The notes below the pieces were generated by a model. It did no database searches. It was not told the origin of the DNA and was given only the letters and a program-made list of their open reading frames with translations. From contig SEMN01000010.1 in NCBI GenBank assembly GCA_005408345.1, forward strand, positions 417,501 through 481,500: 64,000 bases of DNA, given 5' to 3'. Source of the DNA: Macquaria australasica (lineage: Eukaryota > Chordata > Actinopteri > Centrarchiformes > Percichthyidae). A program made the translations under genes and the position numbers. Shown piece by piece: positions 49,596 through 61,269 of the stretch (position 1 is the first letter of the stretch; every line of letters begins with the position of its first letter).

Positions 49596-51710
49596 TTAAA
49601 AAATGAGACCTTTCCCTACTTTCACGGTTGCCTAAAGCAGCCTGTGGACTGATTTCTATGTAGAGGACTCGGGTCGGATTTTGTGACGTAACGCGCTCCC
49701 GAGTGCTTGGCCTCTCTTCAGGTCAGAGTTCAGCTCCCCAACAGCTGAAACAAAACCAAGAAGCAGCTCCTCACAGTAGCTAACGATACAAACGACCAGG
49801 TAAGCTAACATTACTGCAGGGCATGTGAAATATATTGTGATTTTAGCTGGGCAATGTTAGCTAACGTTAGATTATTTGCTAATGCGGCATGGATGTATAA
49901 GACCTTCTAATACATCCATGTATCGCGGACGAACTGCTACCTAGCTAACAGCAAAATACTGTCTAGAGTTGATAACGTCAGCTAATTCGTCCACACTCCC
50001 TTAGCTTGCTTGCTCGCTAACGTTATCTCAAAATAACGTCCTATCTGATCTATCACAAGGAGCCGCTGTGTTTGACTATGATTCATAGAGAAGTCAGGCC
50101 TACAAATCATGCCCTGTAATGGCAAGATGCATTTATCTCCAATACTGTAGACACTGTTACCTCTTATGCTCAGTCTCCTATTCTGTGGATTATACGCCAC
50201 TGTAAAGTCATTTCATTTCGTTGAATATCATCAGCCTGATTTTTTTCCATGCCAAAATGACACCCATGCTTATACTTCATAAATTTCTGCTGATGTATAC
50301 CCATGTAATGAATTTTCCTACTGGTTGACTTGTTAGTTGTGTAATTCTTGCCTTTTTCTTTCTCTCTCCATTAAAGGACATGACCTCAGCTACACGAGCA
50401 ATGACAACAACGGGAGCAAGAAAAGTCCTGAGAGTGTGGTTTACAGAACCATAGTCTGTATATTATAAATACCTTTTGAAAAAGGAAACATATTAATATA
50501 TGACATTGTAGAACTTGTAAAAAAAAATAAGACACTGAAAAAATGTGTACTTCTATAAAATAAATGAGCCTGTATAAAAAATAAAATGTAGTTTTTCTTT
50601 GAGGTAATGAACTCACATGCAGGGACAATGAACACAGTTGTTTAATTTCACCTAAATGGTGCTTCCTTGTAGCCAACATAGCTGCTAAAGGGGTCAGGGT
50701 ATTTGTCTCTAATCTGTCACCCGGTTCCTGGTTCCCAGACGTCCCAGATGATGTCCAGAAAAACCCCTGGCAGACGGGTGACCACCATCTGCTTTCTTCC
50801 AGTAGAGCTGCATAATCTTCAGAACTTGTATCCTGAAATGAAAGAAAATGAACATGTATAAAATGGGTAGTTTTATTGTGATGCCATATTTGAGGATGCT
50901 GATAGACAGTAACAGTGAAATACTCAATGGTGAGCTGTAATGATAAAGCGAGGTGAACTGCAATGATGATTTAATTGATGAATACATAGGATATGTTGCC
51001 AAAAACGCCTGTTCTTTACTTTATGTGCATTATCTCCAGTCTAACGCTAGTCATCCCACTCCTACCATCTGTTTATAACTGATGTTAGTTTAGCATTATC
51101 GTTGTCTAAACCCACTGCCAGACCCCTTCAGTACAGTAACGTTAGTTGACAATAAAAAAGTCTCATTATGCTGAAACATTAGCGCATCGATTCAGCTATC
51201 ATGCCAATAATGAACGTCTAGTTCACCAACCGTTAGCGTTATCATCCAGCAAATTTAGCTCTGCTGACATTGCTGAGCCTCTCGGTGGAAGCTCGACAAA
51301 TGGCGATCGATAAAGCTGGCTAGCGTACGTTAGCTAACGCTGAAGGCTCATATAAATGCAGTCAATGTATCATGCAACGAGAATGGATTAGTTCAAAGTC
51401 ACTGGCCTTTACTGTGCATGCTAGCAAGCGGATAACGATATTGCTCTTTATAAAAACGATGTTTTTTTAAATAAGGTTAGTCAAACTATAATAACAGTGT
51501 AACTTCACTTACCTCATCTATCAACATGATGGCGGTCGATCACGTCCAGTCTACTGTATGTCATGTCACTGTATTGGCTGATGCCCAGGATGCTCGCGCC
51601 CACTGCGTGCGAGCACGAGAACGAGCAACAACGCTGACTGCTATTGTCTTAACGGCCACCGGTGTCACCAAAAACAACGACTTTCTGAAAACTACACACA
51701 GCACCTTTAA
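49596..51710 (-). mobile_element. 2.1-kb CpG-bearing dispersed repeat of unknown class
   Basis: Both ends are CpG-rich and the middle is AT-rich. The left end has GACTCGGGTCGGATTTTGTG, then ACGTAACGCGCTCCC (about 49665-49702), followed on the plus strand by an exon-like GACCAG/GTAAGC junction at 49798. The right end, read on the minus strand, has CACGCAGTGGGCGCGAGCAT, then an ATG near 51527 and a GATGAG/GTAAGT junction near 51512. A minus-strand acceptor-like TTTCAG precedes GATACAAGTTCTGAAG near 50833, and that segment stays open for more than 100 codons, ending about 50386. TTAA occurs at both outer limits. I recall the right end as a common fish repeat start. No transposase domain is recognised. 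Confidence 0.5.
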
Positions 51711-51904
51711 TGTCACAATATTGTGACCCTAATTGTATTATACCACTAAACTGTCCAATCATGCACAGGCCATTATATTATTAATTATTATATTATTAAA
51801 TTACATGTGTGCTGCATTAATATTCATTGCAGTGATAATCAGTATGCATCAAGGTTGACAGCGTGTTTTTCTGAAGATCACAATACTGTGTTGCTTGATG
51901 ATGG

Positions 51905-52575
51905 TTAAAGGGGACCTATTATGCTTTTCCTTATTTTCTGTCATAATGTTAGAATGTTAGATGTTCATATTAAACGTGGCACAGTTTCAGATAATGAGGT
52001 AAACGTATGTAAAAGTAATCCCTGTGAGCAAAACACTCAGGCTTCAGACTGAATACTAGGTTTCCAACGTTTTTTTCTACTTTTGCAACGAACTGACATC
52101 GTCTCATTGTGGATTTCTTTATATGCTGTTCTAGGCACAGCACTTACTATTATAGGCATTTAACGTGCTCCAGCATACAAATAACCAGTTGTGCAGGGAG
52201 ATACTACACAGTCGTTTGGTGACTAGCTACGTTACCTTTGTTATTTCCTGACAGCAGACGTTTTCCACTTCAATCTGCATTTTAGTGCATTTCCCACACA
52301 AACACCTATTAACAGGGGCATATATAGAAAATATTTTATATATGGCTTGTGATTGAAAGACTAAATCCACCGTTATGTCAAACAATAAGCAAATAATGAG
52401 CATAATATTTACCAGACAGACACGTCCTGCTGCAATGTTAATCTTTGTTCTCTGCATAAAGGGCCAGTATAAGATAAATAAGGATTTTTTTGAACTGTGA
52501 ATCATGCGAAGCTACTCTAGTGGAGTCCAGAATAAAAATATAGAGCTGGAAATAAGCATAATAGGTCCCCTTTAA
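51905..52575. mobile_element. TTAA-flanked MITE with 22-bp perfect inverted ends
   Basis: The left end 51905-51926 begins TTAAAGGGGACCTATTATG and is the exact reverse complement of 52554-52575 over 22 bases, including TTAA at each outer edge. If TTAA is the target duplication the inverted repeat proper is 18 bp. TTAA targets are typical of piggyBac and Kolobok elements. The 671-bp element has no transposase, and a 92-codon minus frame inside is not recognised. The end sequence is abundant in fish genomes. Confidence 0.85.
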
Positions 52576-53938
52576 AAGAAGCATATTTGACTGCAGTCAA
52601 GTATCACAAAACTAGTTTGTGTTATTATGAAGTTGACATTGCTTTGAGAAATATTTGGCAAGATACATTTTTTATGTGGGTACTGTTCCACTGTTTAGAG
52701 GCAAAATAATGATCATAAACCTATTCCGCATGCAAAAGGCTACATTGAGATAACCTTTTCCCCACTCCTGACATGCATTTTAATTTCTTTTCTTTAAAGG
52801 TTTGATGGCTTTGGTGTGCAATTTTAAGAATGTCCCCCTTTAAAACCTGAAAAAAGGCTTTGAATATTTCAAAAGAGACCTTGATTTAAATTGTAAGATT
52901 TCAGATATATTGCATCAGTGGGAATAGGAGCGGTAGAATGGATGAGATGTTTGACCTTTTCAGATTTGTCCCCTGGTAGTGAATTTGCTGGAGGGTGCCA
53001 GGGCAGGGAGCAGCGGTGCATTGAATTATCACTCTCACTGTTCAAACGCTGCAGACCTGATCTCCCACTTGCTCCACTCCCACCACTAATGGGTTAGGAA
53101 CACACTGGGAAAAAGATGGAGATAGAGAGAGAGTGGGAGGGGGGGTGTTAGAGCCTGTCTGATTGTCTGTGGGTTAAGCTTAGAAACAAATTACCGTTTT
53201 TACTCGGCGCTGAGGAGAAGTAGCGGCAGGTCACATTGTGGTGTCAAATCTTTAGCAAAAGCTTGTGTCATTCTGCAGAATGATCGAGCTGAGTCTCTGA
53301 CAGCTACCGGCAGGAAACATGTCAGCACTTTGACGGATGCTTGCTATATTGAAAAGCTATGATGACTTTTTAGTTGACTGGGCTTTCACTGAACTCCCCC
53401 AGTCCCACCATCAAATGAAAGCACAACACCAAGGAGGCAAACAGATAAGAACAACTTGCCAACTTCGCGCCTTGTAATAGTTTGCCAAGGCGCGAAGGAC
53501 ATCGTGTCTTTGTTAGAAGAGAGTAGCTGTCAAAATCACAATGCCTGGTCAGCAACCGTGTCTGCCTCCTTTGGTAGCATTTTAATCTTGTGGAAAATAC
53601 CTGTATGGCCTCCTGTTTTGGCAAAGAATTGTGGTTTGGAAAATATATGCTCTATTGATTGTCAGCCTTTAAGCATTTACATACAGTACAGAGCTACATG
53701 CTTTTGAAAAACCTTGGCATTCCTTTTGCTTCATTCAGCTTCATGCTACCCGTGATGATATAATAATGATCATTTTGCTTACATCATTTAGAAGCCACTT
53801 CCTGTCCACTCACACTCATGTTCAAGTTTACATCCAGTACACATTTTCTGGTGAAACATGTGATCCACCTATTCACTATCATCACCTCATGCTGCATCTT
53901 TTCTGTCTCTTTCTCCACCCCTTCTTCATACCATCCAG
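52576..53938. other. lrp1b: Intron immediately upstream of the lrp1b exon
   Basis: No other exon is visible. The last 40 bases are strongly pyrimidine-rich and form the splice acceptor tract. A GA-rich then G-rich tract lies at about 53118-53147. Frames of 83-84 codons at 53370-53707 overlap on opposite strands and are considered spurious. Confidence 0.6.
53897..53938 (+). promoter_or_regulatory. lrp1b: Splice acceptor tract of the lrp1b exon
   Basis: A run of C and T (TTTTCTGTCTCTTTCTCCAC and onward) ends CCATCCAG directly before the exon. Together with the GTAAGT donor at 54062 it fixes both exon borders. Confidence 0.88.
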
Positions 53939-54061
53939 AAGCCGTCATGTGTGATGTAGGGGAGTTTCACTGTCACGACCAGAAAACCTGCATCCCAGAG
54001 GCCTGGCTCTGTGATGGCGAGCCCGACTGCCCGGACGACTCAGACGAAACTGACAAAACTT
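53939..54061 (+). CDS. lrp1b: lrp1b exon 2: first LDL-receptor class A module (internal exon)
   Basis: This 123-bp exon (41 codon equivalents, phase 1 at both ends) encodes one LDL-receptor class A domain. The residues in order include MCDVGEFHCHDQKTC, IPEAWLCDGEPDC and PDDSDETDKT. Five cysteines are inside and the sixth (TGT) is split by the donor. The CDG...DC..DSDE block supplies the calcium-binding acidic residues. The acceptor is a long pyrimidine tract ending CATCCAG/AA, and the donor is T/GTAAGT. The spacing and the residues CD-GEF-CHD--TC----WLCDG-PDCPDDSDE fit the first module of LRP1B better than LRP1, which has CRD and RCDGERDC at these places. LRP1B is a large type I membrane endocytic receptor, and class A repeats bind ligands. 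The apparent open frame from 53818 to 54093 overruns both splice sites and should not be used. Confidence 0.9.
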
Positions 54062-56321
54062 GTAAGTCACTCATTCCATCCATTACTCACTAATGCAAAA
54101 CTGTCATATGGAATTCTGCCACAGCGTCTCATTTGCCAGTGAGTGTCACCTTTATAGTATGAAGACTCGTGTTGACATGCATTAAGTGATGTTCCACCAA
54201 AAAGGTATCCTTTTTAGTATCAAACACTCGTCCCCTGTAGGCTTGAAAGGTGTTAGAAGTCTGTGGTTTCCTCTGTCTCAGAGACCAGCTGTTGTGGTCA
54301 TTTGGAAGACATGAAGCTCACTCACATCTTGTTTGTAGCTGCCTTGGATGCAGGCTACAAACGAAGCAGTGTGTTCAAGTATACTTTGGTGAAACTATGA
54401 GTGTTTGAAACATACTTTGAATCCAGGTGAACAGCAGGATTTAGAGGATTGTGCTGCAGGAATGATTTCAAAAGTTTCTATGGACATTTTATTTGTTGTA
54501 TCTTCCTATTTGAAAAATGGTCAGCATGGTAGTATACTGTACAGTATACTGACATACATTTAGGTTGACCACAGCTGCTGTTCTCTACAAACTACCATCT
54601 TTCAATCCTACAAGGGATAAGTGTTTAATATTAAGATTTTCCACTAAATATTGCTTTACGATGTCAAGACATCTGTGCCTTTGTTGGTTTCCTCCAGGTG
54701 CGAAGGTTTCCTCCCCTAGTCCAAATACATGCAGGCTTTATGTGAATTGGCAATTCTAAATGAGTGTGAATTGTTGACTGTCTATATATGTGTTAGCCCT
54801 CTGATAAAGTGGGTCCAGTGATCAAAACCGATGATGTTTTACAAGGTCAGATGTTGTGTTTTTACCCAAACTTTGTGCAAACGATACCTTATTGCAATTG
54901 CGAGTTGTTTTAAAAAACACAGTAGCATGAATTGTTTTAATGGCTGTTTTATCCATTTTTACTCGATGGACTGTGCGCTTGATGATTGAGGTGCTTATTC
55001 TCTTATTGCCACCAGTGGCACATGATACGTTTTTCAGTGCAGCAATAAGGGCTGTGCCTTCTGTCCAGTACATTCAACTGAATGTCAAACTGTGATGAAG
55101 AATTAACTGTCAGTGCCAGATGGACGCTATGTCTGTGCTATGATGCCAGGCTGACTGCTGGGCTCATACTTGTATAAACTCCAACACTTGATCCAGCAAT
55201 TGGAAGCTTATTTTATAGTTGAGCAGCTGTAACTATGACAGGCCAATCAGCTATGACCTACAGATGAACGTATTTCTTATACCATACTTTTTCAAAATAT
55301 TTATATGATATATGTGATTATGGAAAAAAATACATTACTGATTATATAAGATTTACCAACCACTTGAATCATCACTTGCATAAAAGTCATGGAATTAGGT
55401 TGTTGCAGTAATATATATGAAATGTAATTGTTTTTGTGTTTGAGTCTACATATATTATATATAAAATGGGGAGTGCTTTATTATTGTGTAAAGAATTCAA
55501 CCACAGTCATGTAAACCTTAATTCGTCCTTCACATCAGAATAGTTTGTGGCATGCATGCTCTTGGGTATTATTATTTCCACACTTCTGGGACATAGATTT
55601 CCTTTAATGGATAAACAGAGCAGTAATTTCACGTTATTATGAGCTGAATTAGCCTTTGTAAATCATGATGAGACTGTCACTGTCACACAGTCTATCACAG
55701 CCAAAAAAAGGCAACAAAACCAAATTATTAACATTCACTTCAGGTTCCTCATCAGTGTGAGTTATTGGGTGTAATTAGGATGTTATAGTTTTGGCAGTGG
55801 CGTCTGTGCATAAATTGACCACAGTGCACAATAATTATTAATGCCCTAGTGTGCAAGAGGTCATATATTAAGTATGTTACTGTTGGTAAGCAATGCTTGT
55901 TGCAGAAAAAGATGGGGGCCTCACTGCTTATGTCAAAACTATATAATTACAGTCACAAGCTATTAACATGTTTACAGCTGCCTGCATGCCCTCTAATGTA
56001 TAAATGCAATAGCGTGGTGGTTTGTTGAGGGAGTTTCCCAGCCTCAGTGCATGCTGAGATAACACAACCCTGTGACCCTAATTAGGAGCCAGGAGGTATA
56101 GAAAAGAGATGGAAGGATGGATAGTCTTTCCCCAAGAATGCAAAAGCAAATGTAGATATTGTTCCTAGTATTGTTGCATCTTTTCCCTTGGATGCTTTGT
56201 TGATAAAGTGAGATGATGTAGGTTTTGCTCATGGCTGCATATATAATAAGCCCACCTATAATATACATCTCTAATATGCTTCTCTTATTGAATGCATAGT
56301 TTTTTTCTCTATGCTCTTTTT
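54062..56321. other. lrp1b: Start of the intron downstream of the lrp1b exon
   Basis: It starts with the donor GTAAGT. No second class A exon is seen. It contains the dispersed repeat fragment at about 54690-54805 and AT-rich DNA. Confidence 0.6.
54690..54805. repeat. Dispersed fish repeat fragment
   Basis: GTTTCCTCCAGGTGCGAAGG, then CCCCTAGTCCAAATACATGC, AATTGGCAATTCTAAAT and TGTGTTAGCCCTCTGATAAA follow the order of a very common fish repeat (TTCCTCCCACAGTCCAAAGA type). It is truncated and diverged. Confidence 0.6.
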
Positions 56322-56715
56322 GAAGGAGCACTCCACCGCTTTTACACATGGACTTCAGGTTATTTGTCATGAGGGGTTCTACTCAGCCTGTAAAAACAAA
56401 TGTATAATATCATCCATGTTTGTGGAGAGAGCTTTCCCAAGTTTAAAAAATTTCCCTGACGGTGTCATCAGGATAATTTTAGCTTAGAATGCTTGTGTTA
56501 CAAACTGGAGGTAAAGGCTTTGAAGGAAGTGGGCATTTAGGAGGCAAGGAGGATCTAAGGAAAGGCACTGTCCATTACAGGAAATGTAAGATCAAGTGTT
56601 TTTGGAACCCAAATTAGGGACTAAGAGTCAGGATATCATCAATTTTGACAATTCTCTTTGAAAAATCACAAGTCACAACTTCATGGAAATACTAATTTGC
56701 TGGAGTACCCCTTTC
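56322..56715. mobile_element. Non-autonomous inverted-terminal element
   Basis: The left end GAAGGAGCACTCCA is inverted relative to the right end TGGAGTACCCCTTTC, with about 11 of 15 positions matching. The interior (about 394 bp in all) has no coding frame. It resembles fish MITEs that end in AAAGGGGTACTCCA. The right border near 56715 is cleaner than the left. Confidence 0.6.
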
Positions 56716-56999
56716 ACAACCTAGATTGGCTGACTGTAGACTGAGCAAAACATTAGAAAAAAATAATAGAAAGAATATAGTACATAAGATGGTTGCAGAT
56801 AAGTATTTCAACCTGAAAACCAAGGGAGAGCTATGAAAAGAGTTTGGTGCATAGTAGCATAGTATAAACATTTAAGATAAGATATCTTAACATCCTATTA
56901 ATGTCATATTTAGTTTTACTGTATGTAGCATTGGGTACACTGGGGCCATGTTGGCAGTTCCCAGCTGATTTCCGATATCCTTTCTGATTGGTTTCTCTG

Positions 57000-57330
57000 T
57001 CACCTATGACCTTTCACTCTCCCTTTGTGAAACATGTTTAAACTATAATAGATATAATATAACCTCTACACGGTTGCCGTGGGCCAAGTCGTATAATCTC
57101 CAGAAGGCAATTAATTATCACTTTGATTAATGTTGGCTCCATTTTATTTACAATGCCTGGAGAAAGAAGACCTTGCATATTCATCTAAGGAATTTGGCAA
57201 AGCTCATTATCATGGATTATGTATTGATAGAAAGGGGAATTAGATCAGCTTTGCCCTGCAAACAGAAGACGGGATTGGAATGTATTCTGCCTTCTTAAAT
57301 GATAGCCAGGGCTGCAATAACCTGTGAAAA
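57000..57330. promoter_or_regulatory. Candidate conserved intronic element
   Basis: This segment has no low-complexity sequence and no repeat signature. It carries clustered homeodomain-type ATTA/TAAT cores (GCAATTAATTATCAC, TTGATTAATG), a TATTCAT and a TTATCATGG. This texture is typical of deeply conserved noncoding DNA in introns of developmental and neuronal genes. Conservation cannot be seen from one sequence, so this is a low-confidence guess. Confidence 0.2.
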
Positions 57331-59301
57331 TAAAGATCCTTTATATAGGATTATATGCACTGAGCAAAGCCATAGGGGATTCAAATAAAAACACAAGACA
57401 TTCATGGTGTAAAGCCATCAGTACTTTGATTTCACTGTGAATAATTTGAGCATTATACAGAGGAATTTATTATCTTAAGAAAAAGGCAAGGTAATACATT
57501 ACACTCCTCCCCTCTAGAAATATAAAAACGTTGGTGCCACTGATGGCCTCTCTCCTCCCTGCTCTGGCTCGATCAGGGAGATGTAATCACTGCATCTATA
57601 GGGCCTGTGGGGAGGAGGGAAGGTAAGGTGGCCTTGGATTGCAATACCCAGAGACTAGAAGGAGGCACCGGTTTAAGAGCTCAGCTGCGGGCCTCACGGG
57701 ACTGGACAGCTGACAACAGTTATTCAGGGAGCCGGGAAAACAGCCTGCCTTCAGGAACCCAGCAAAATGGCAACTCTCCAATAGTGTGCAGTTCAAGCAA
57801 ACACTTTCTGTTCAATAAAGAGTCAAACCTTTGCTGTGTTGTGGGGCCAAACAGAATCTTGTGTGGTGACAGTTAAAGTGGAAAGAGTAGGATAATCATA
57901 TTCTTAGTTTGAGCATCATACTTACATGGACGTCTAAATGTCAAGGCTGTCTTGAGACATACATATCTTCTGTTTGCTGTGCATTTGAGATAAAGTGGGA
58001 CAGCCATAATTCACTTTCTGTAAATATCTTTTCTAGTATAATTTTATAAAAACTGTTGGTGCTAATGGCTGTCAGCATGCAGCTCTCTCCCTGTATTGAT
58101 TCTACACACTTGCAAACACTCTGAGAGCTTAAATCCTTCATGAATCCTTCAGGAAAGGATTTCATTTCACTCGTCTCAGTAGTGCTGCCATGAGGAGCTT
58201 TGTGAATCTGGTGGAAGTGGAGACCAGTGAATCCTTTGATTGAATTGTCACTCCCAGAGGAAAAGACAATAAAAGGGGTCAGCAGCTGACTTCAAAAAGA
58301 TGGTCACAGAAGCTGTGTTTCATAGCTGTGGCTTGGCTCGACCCAATCAACAACGATGTTGATCTCTGTGTCCTCGAGGCACGGGGGAGGAGGACCGTTC
58401 AAAGACAGCTCTCTCTGGGGTTCTTCCACACATTCCCCTTCTTCGACAGGGGAGGGCATGTCTCCCCATGCCTTCTTCTAAAGTCCTCAGAATCTCTATA
58501 CTGAGCTCATCAGTATCCTACAGAGAGCTTGAAATCAAGCATCATGATGACCCAACACAGGGATGCAGCGTGTTTATCTCATGGTCTCATGGAGTATATT
58601 TTAGTTACTGACTTCTTGTGCAGCTCATGCCACGCAAATAATAATGGCATCTAGGCGATGTCTTTATGAAGTATCTCTACTTTGGAGTCATGTCATGGGT
58701 ATAGTTAATAAAACTGGTGAAGGCATTTACCTAGACATGTTGTGTATGTGTTCAATTTCTGTTTTTCTGCTCAAATGTGTTAGAATACCTCTGCCTAAAC
58801 TGTTTTGTTTTGAGCAATCTTATTGAGGATATGGTTGATTTCCACAAGTATTTCAGTGTCTTTAAGTTCATTGTTTTGGTTTCCTTTTCCACAAACTTAA
58901 CAAAGTTAACAATTAGCTAGAAACCTAAGTGTAGCATTCAAGAAGCTAACTCACCAAAAAAGCAAGGCTAAGAAGGGAGTGAATATGTGACTTTAATTTG
59001 TCAAGTGGTCAGAAACACGACACCAAATTAATACTATTGATTTATACTATTTCTCCTTAAAAAAGTCTTTTAGTTACCTAATATTTAATCTTAGGTTATT
59101 TGACATAACCATAACCCTCCCCTAACCTTAACCCGCTGCTGTTGTCATGCACAGTTATTGTAGAGAGCATTAATTTTAATTATCAATGTTCATCTGGTGA
59201 TAAGGTTGGTATAGAGCAGCTTTATATTTGTTTGTCTGTATGTTGTTTTGGCTCTGCATGTAGGTACAGTCAGATCCTTGACAATCACAGCTAGATTCCT
59301 C

Positions 59302-59340
59302 TAACCATACTCGACCAATAAACTTAATTCTGATTCTGAA
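59302..59340 (+). repeat. Retroposon 3'-tail motif
   Basis: CCAATAAACTTAATTCTGAT followed by TCTGA is the plus-orientation version of the tail motif at 34989-35030. It probably marks the 3' end of an old LINE or SINE whose body is no longer readable. Confidence 0.45.
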
Positions 59341-61255
59341 GTGCATTTTGTAGATGTTAAACTCATATTGCCATTTAAACATTTGGAAGTAGCTGACAAA
59401 GCCCCTCTGGAAACTCTGCTTAGAAGTGCATAGAATATTTGATGTGTCTGTCTGTGATGAAGCTGCAGTAACTATAGTCAGTGTATTTCAGGCTGCCTAT
59501 CAACATCCTGCAGGGTATTTTATCTGGCAAGTCCCATATTGAAATAAATGCATCACAAATGTGTCTGGTTCCCATGAGAATTGGCGCCAGTAGGATGGAG
59601 GTTTAGGGGGTAATGTAGCGTAGCACCTTGTTATTGAGCTGAAGGACAGGGCCTTTTGCATTACGTAACGTTTATTTTTCCTTCCTCTCCATCTCTCCCT
59701 CCCTGCTGACATATAACCCTTCTGTTGACTCATCAAAAAAACCTAAAACATGCCGTTGTTACAAATGCAGCATGTTTACATTCAAGCATCACTTCTGCAT
59801 ATTGTGAGAATTATTCACTGAAAGTGCTAGGCTCCTTGAACGTCTATGAGACCATTAAATCTGCATGATTCTGCTTTCACATTGCTGTCTTCTGTTAAGA
59901 TGATCTGCCCAAGTTATTAGAAAGCTCACAGGTTATGTTGTCATCACACTATCTCTACAACATTTAATGTGAGTGTTAGTGCAGCAGAGTTAATTGGATG
60001 TCATGTTTGCATCCTCAGCCCTGCATCTGAGGCCTGGATTTGATTTGAGATCAAATGCACCACATTGTCCTTTGCTATCAATGTATTTAACCTGCCACGC
60101 ATGTATCTTGTTTGCAGGCACCGTAATCTGCTGTTTTTTGAAGGAATAAGGCTTTGATATAAGACTTTTAATTTACTGTTTTTCACCTTGTCCCTCCTTT
60201 ACATTTGGAACAGAACTTATGTACACTTCCTCAGGCTTGTGGCATCTGTTTTACCAGTAGTTTCAGTAGGCGGGGAACAGACACAACAAATATTGTGTGT
60301 ACTTGTGTGTCTGTGTGTTTGGAAACATTAGTTCCCATGAAGGCAATGTATACTTTTAAGTCTGTGTAATTAAGTCTCTTCTGTCAAAATGTCATAGTTG
60401 TATAAAAGAAAAATCATCCTCTTTGCCCTTAACATATCATTTGCTCATATTCAGTCCTCTGCTTGCTGCATTGCCCCTGTTTCTGCAGTTGAACACATTT
60501 CCGTATGTATGAGCATTTGTCTAAGGCGAAACCATTAGTGTGAGAATGAATTTCGTAGCCTCAGTCTTGTACCCGCTCCATGTCTCATCCATGTCAGAAG
60601 TGATGCACTGGGAGGAGCACATTACTGCTTTGTCTTTGCTCTCGCAGCCCCCATACCAACAGTTAAGCTGCCCTGACACATTCTCCCTTTTGTACCTCCT
60701 CGCAGTATGAGTATTGTAAAGGACAGGGTCCCAGCTTGTCACCTAAAGAACCAAAGAAAAAAACACATTTTAAAACTTGACACGCTTGCTGTCATGGACC
60801 AAGTGTAACATTGAGTGCTAAAGTCTACATTATCTCCCAGCTGCTGCAGCAGAGAACAAAGCATCACAGCGGTATGAGCTTTAACTCAGAGCAAATACAG
60901 TGACACATACTTACCATGACACCCAATGAGAATAATAGCCTGTAACATCACTATGATGAGTGCTGTTCATCTCACAGTTATACAGTAGCCAGGACTTGAC
61001 TTTTAATGAGCATAAATCAGTGACATTGGCCTTTATTTATTTATTAATCATGAATAATGGGTAGTATAATAGATAGTGAAAGGAATGAGCTAATGCCATC
61101 TCTTACAGCCACTCTATAAACATGGTCATAGTCCAAGGATTATTTCAAGGGAGGTGGGTTAGTGCCAGAGGATATTTAGAGAAAAATACATGTCCTCCCA
61201 CTCGCTGTGTGTATTATACTCTAACCATGGTCCTCATTAAAGATGCCCTCAAGCC

Positions 61256-61269
61256 AAAAAAAAAAAAAA
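61256..61269. repeat. Poly-A run
   Basis: About 14 A followed by CCCAAAAAAAGAAAAC. It is probably a slippage-prone tract. Confidence 0.9.

Noticed and set aside
52227..52505. 92-codon minus-strand frame
   Set aside because: It lies inside the TTAA-bounded MITE and shows no transposase motif.
53818..54093. 91-codon frame around the lrp1b exon taken as a full small gene
   Set aside because: The first 40 codons are the pyrimidine-rich acceptor tract and the last ones are intron after GTAAGT. Only 53939-54061 is exon.
57607..57876. 89-codon plus-strand frame in a GC-balanced segment
   Set aside because: A minus-strand frame of 66 codons covers the same place, and no domain or splice signals support either one.
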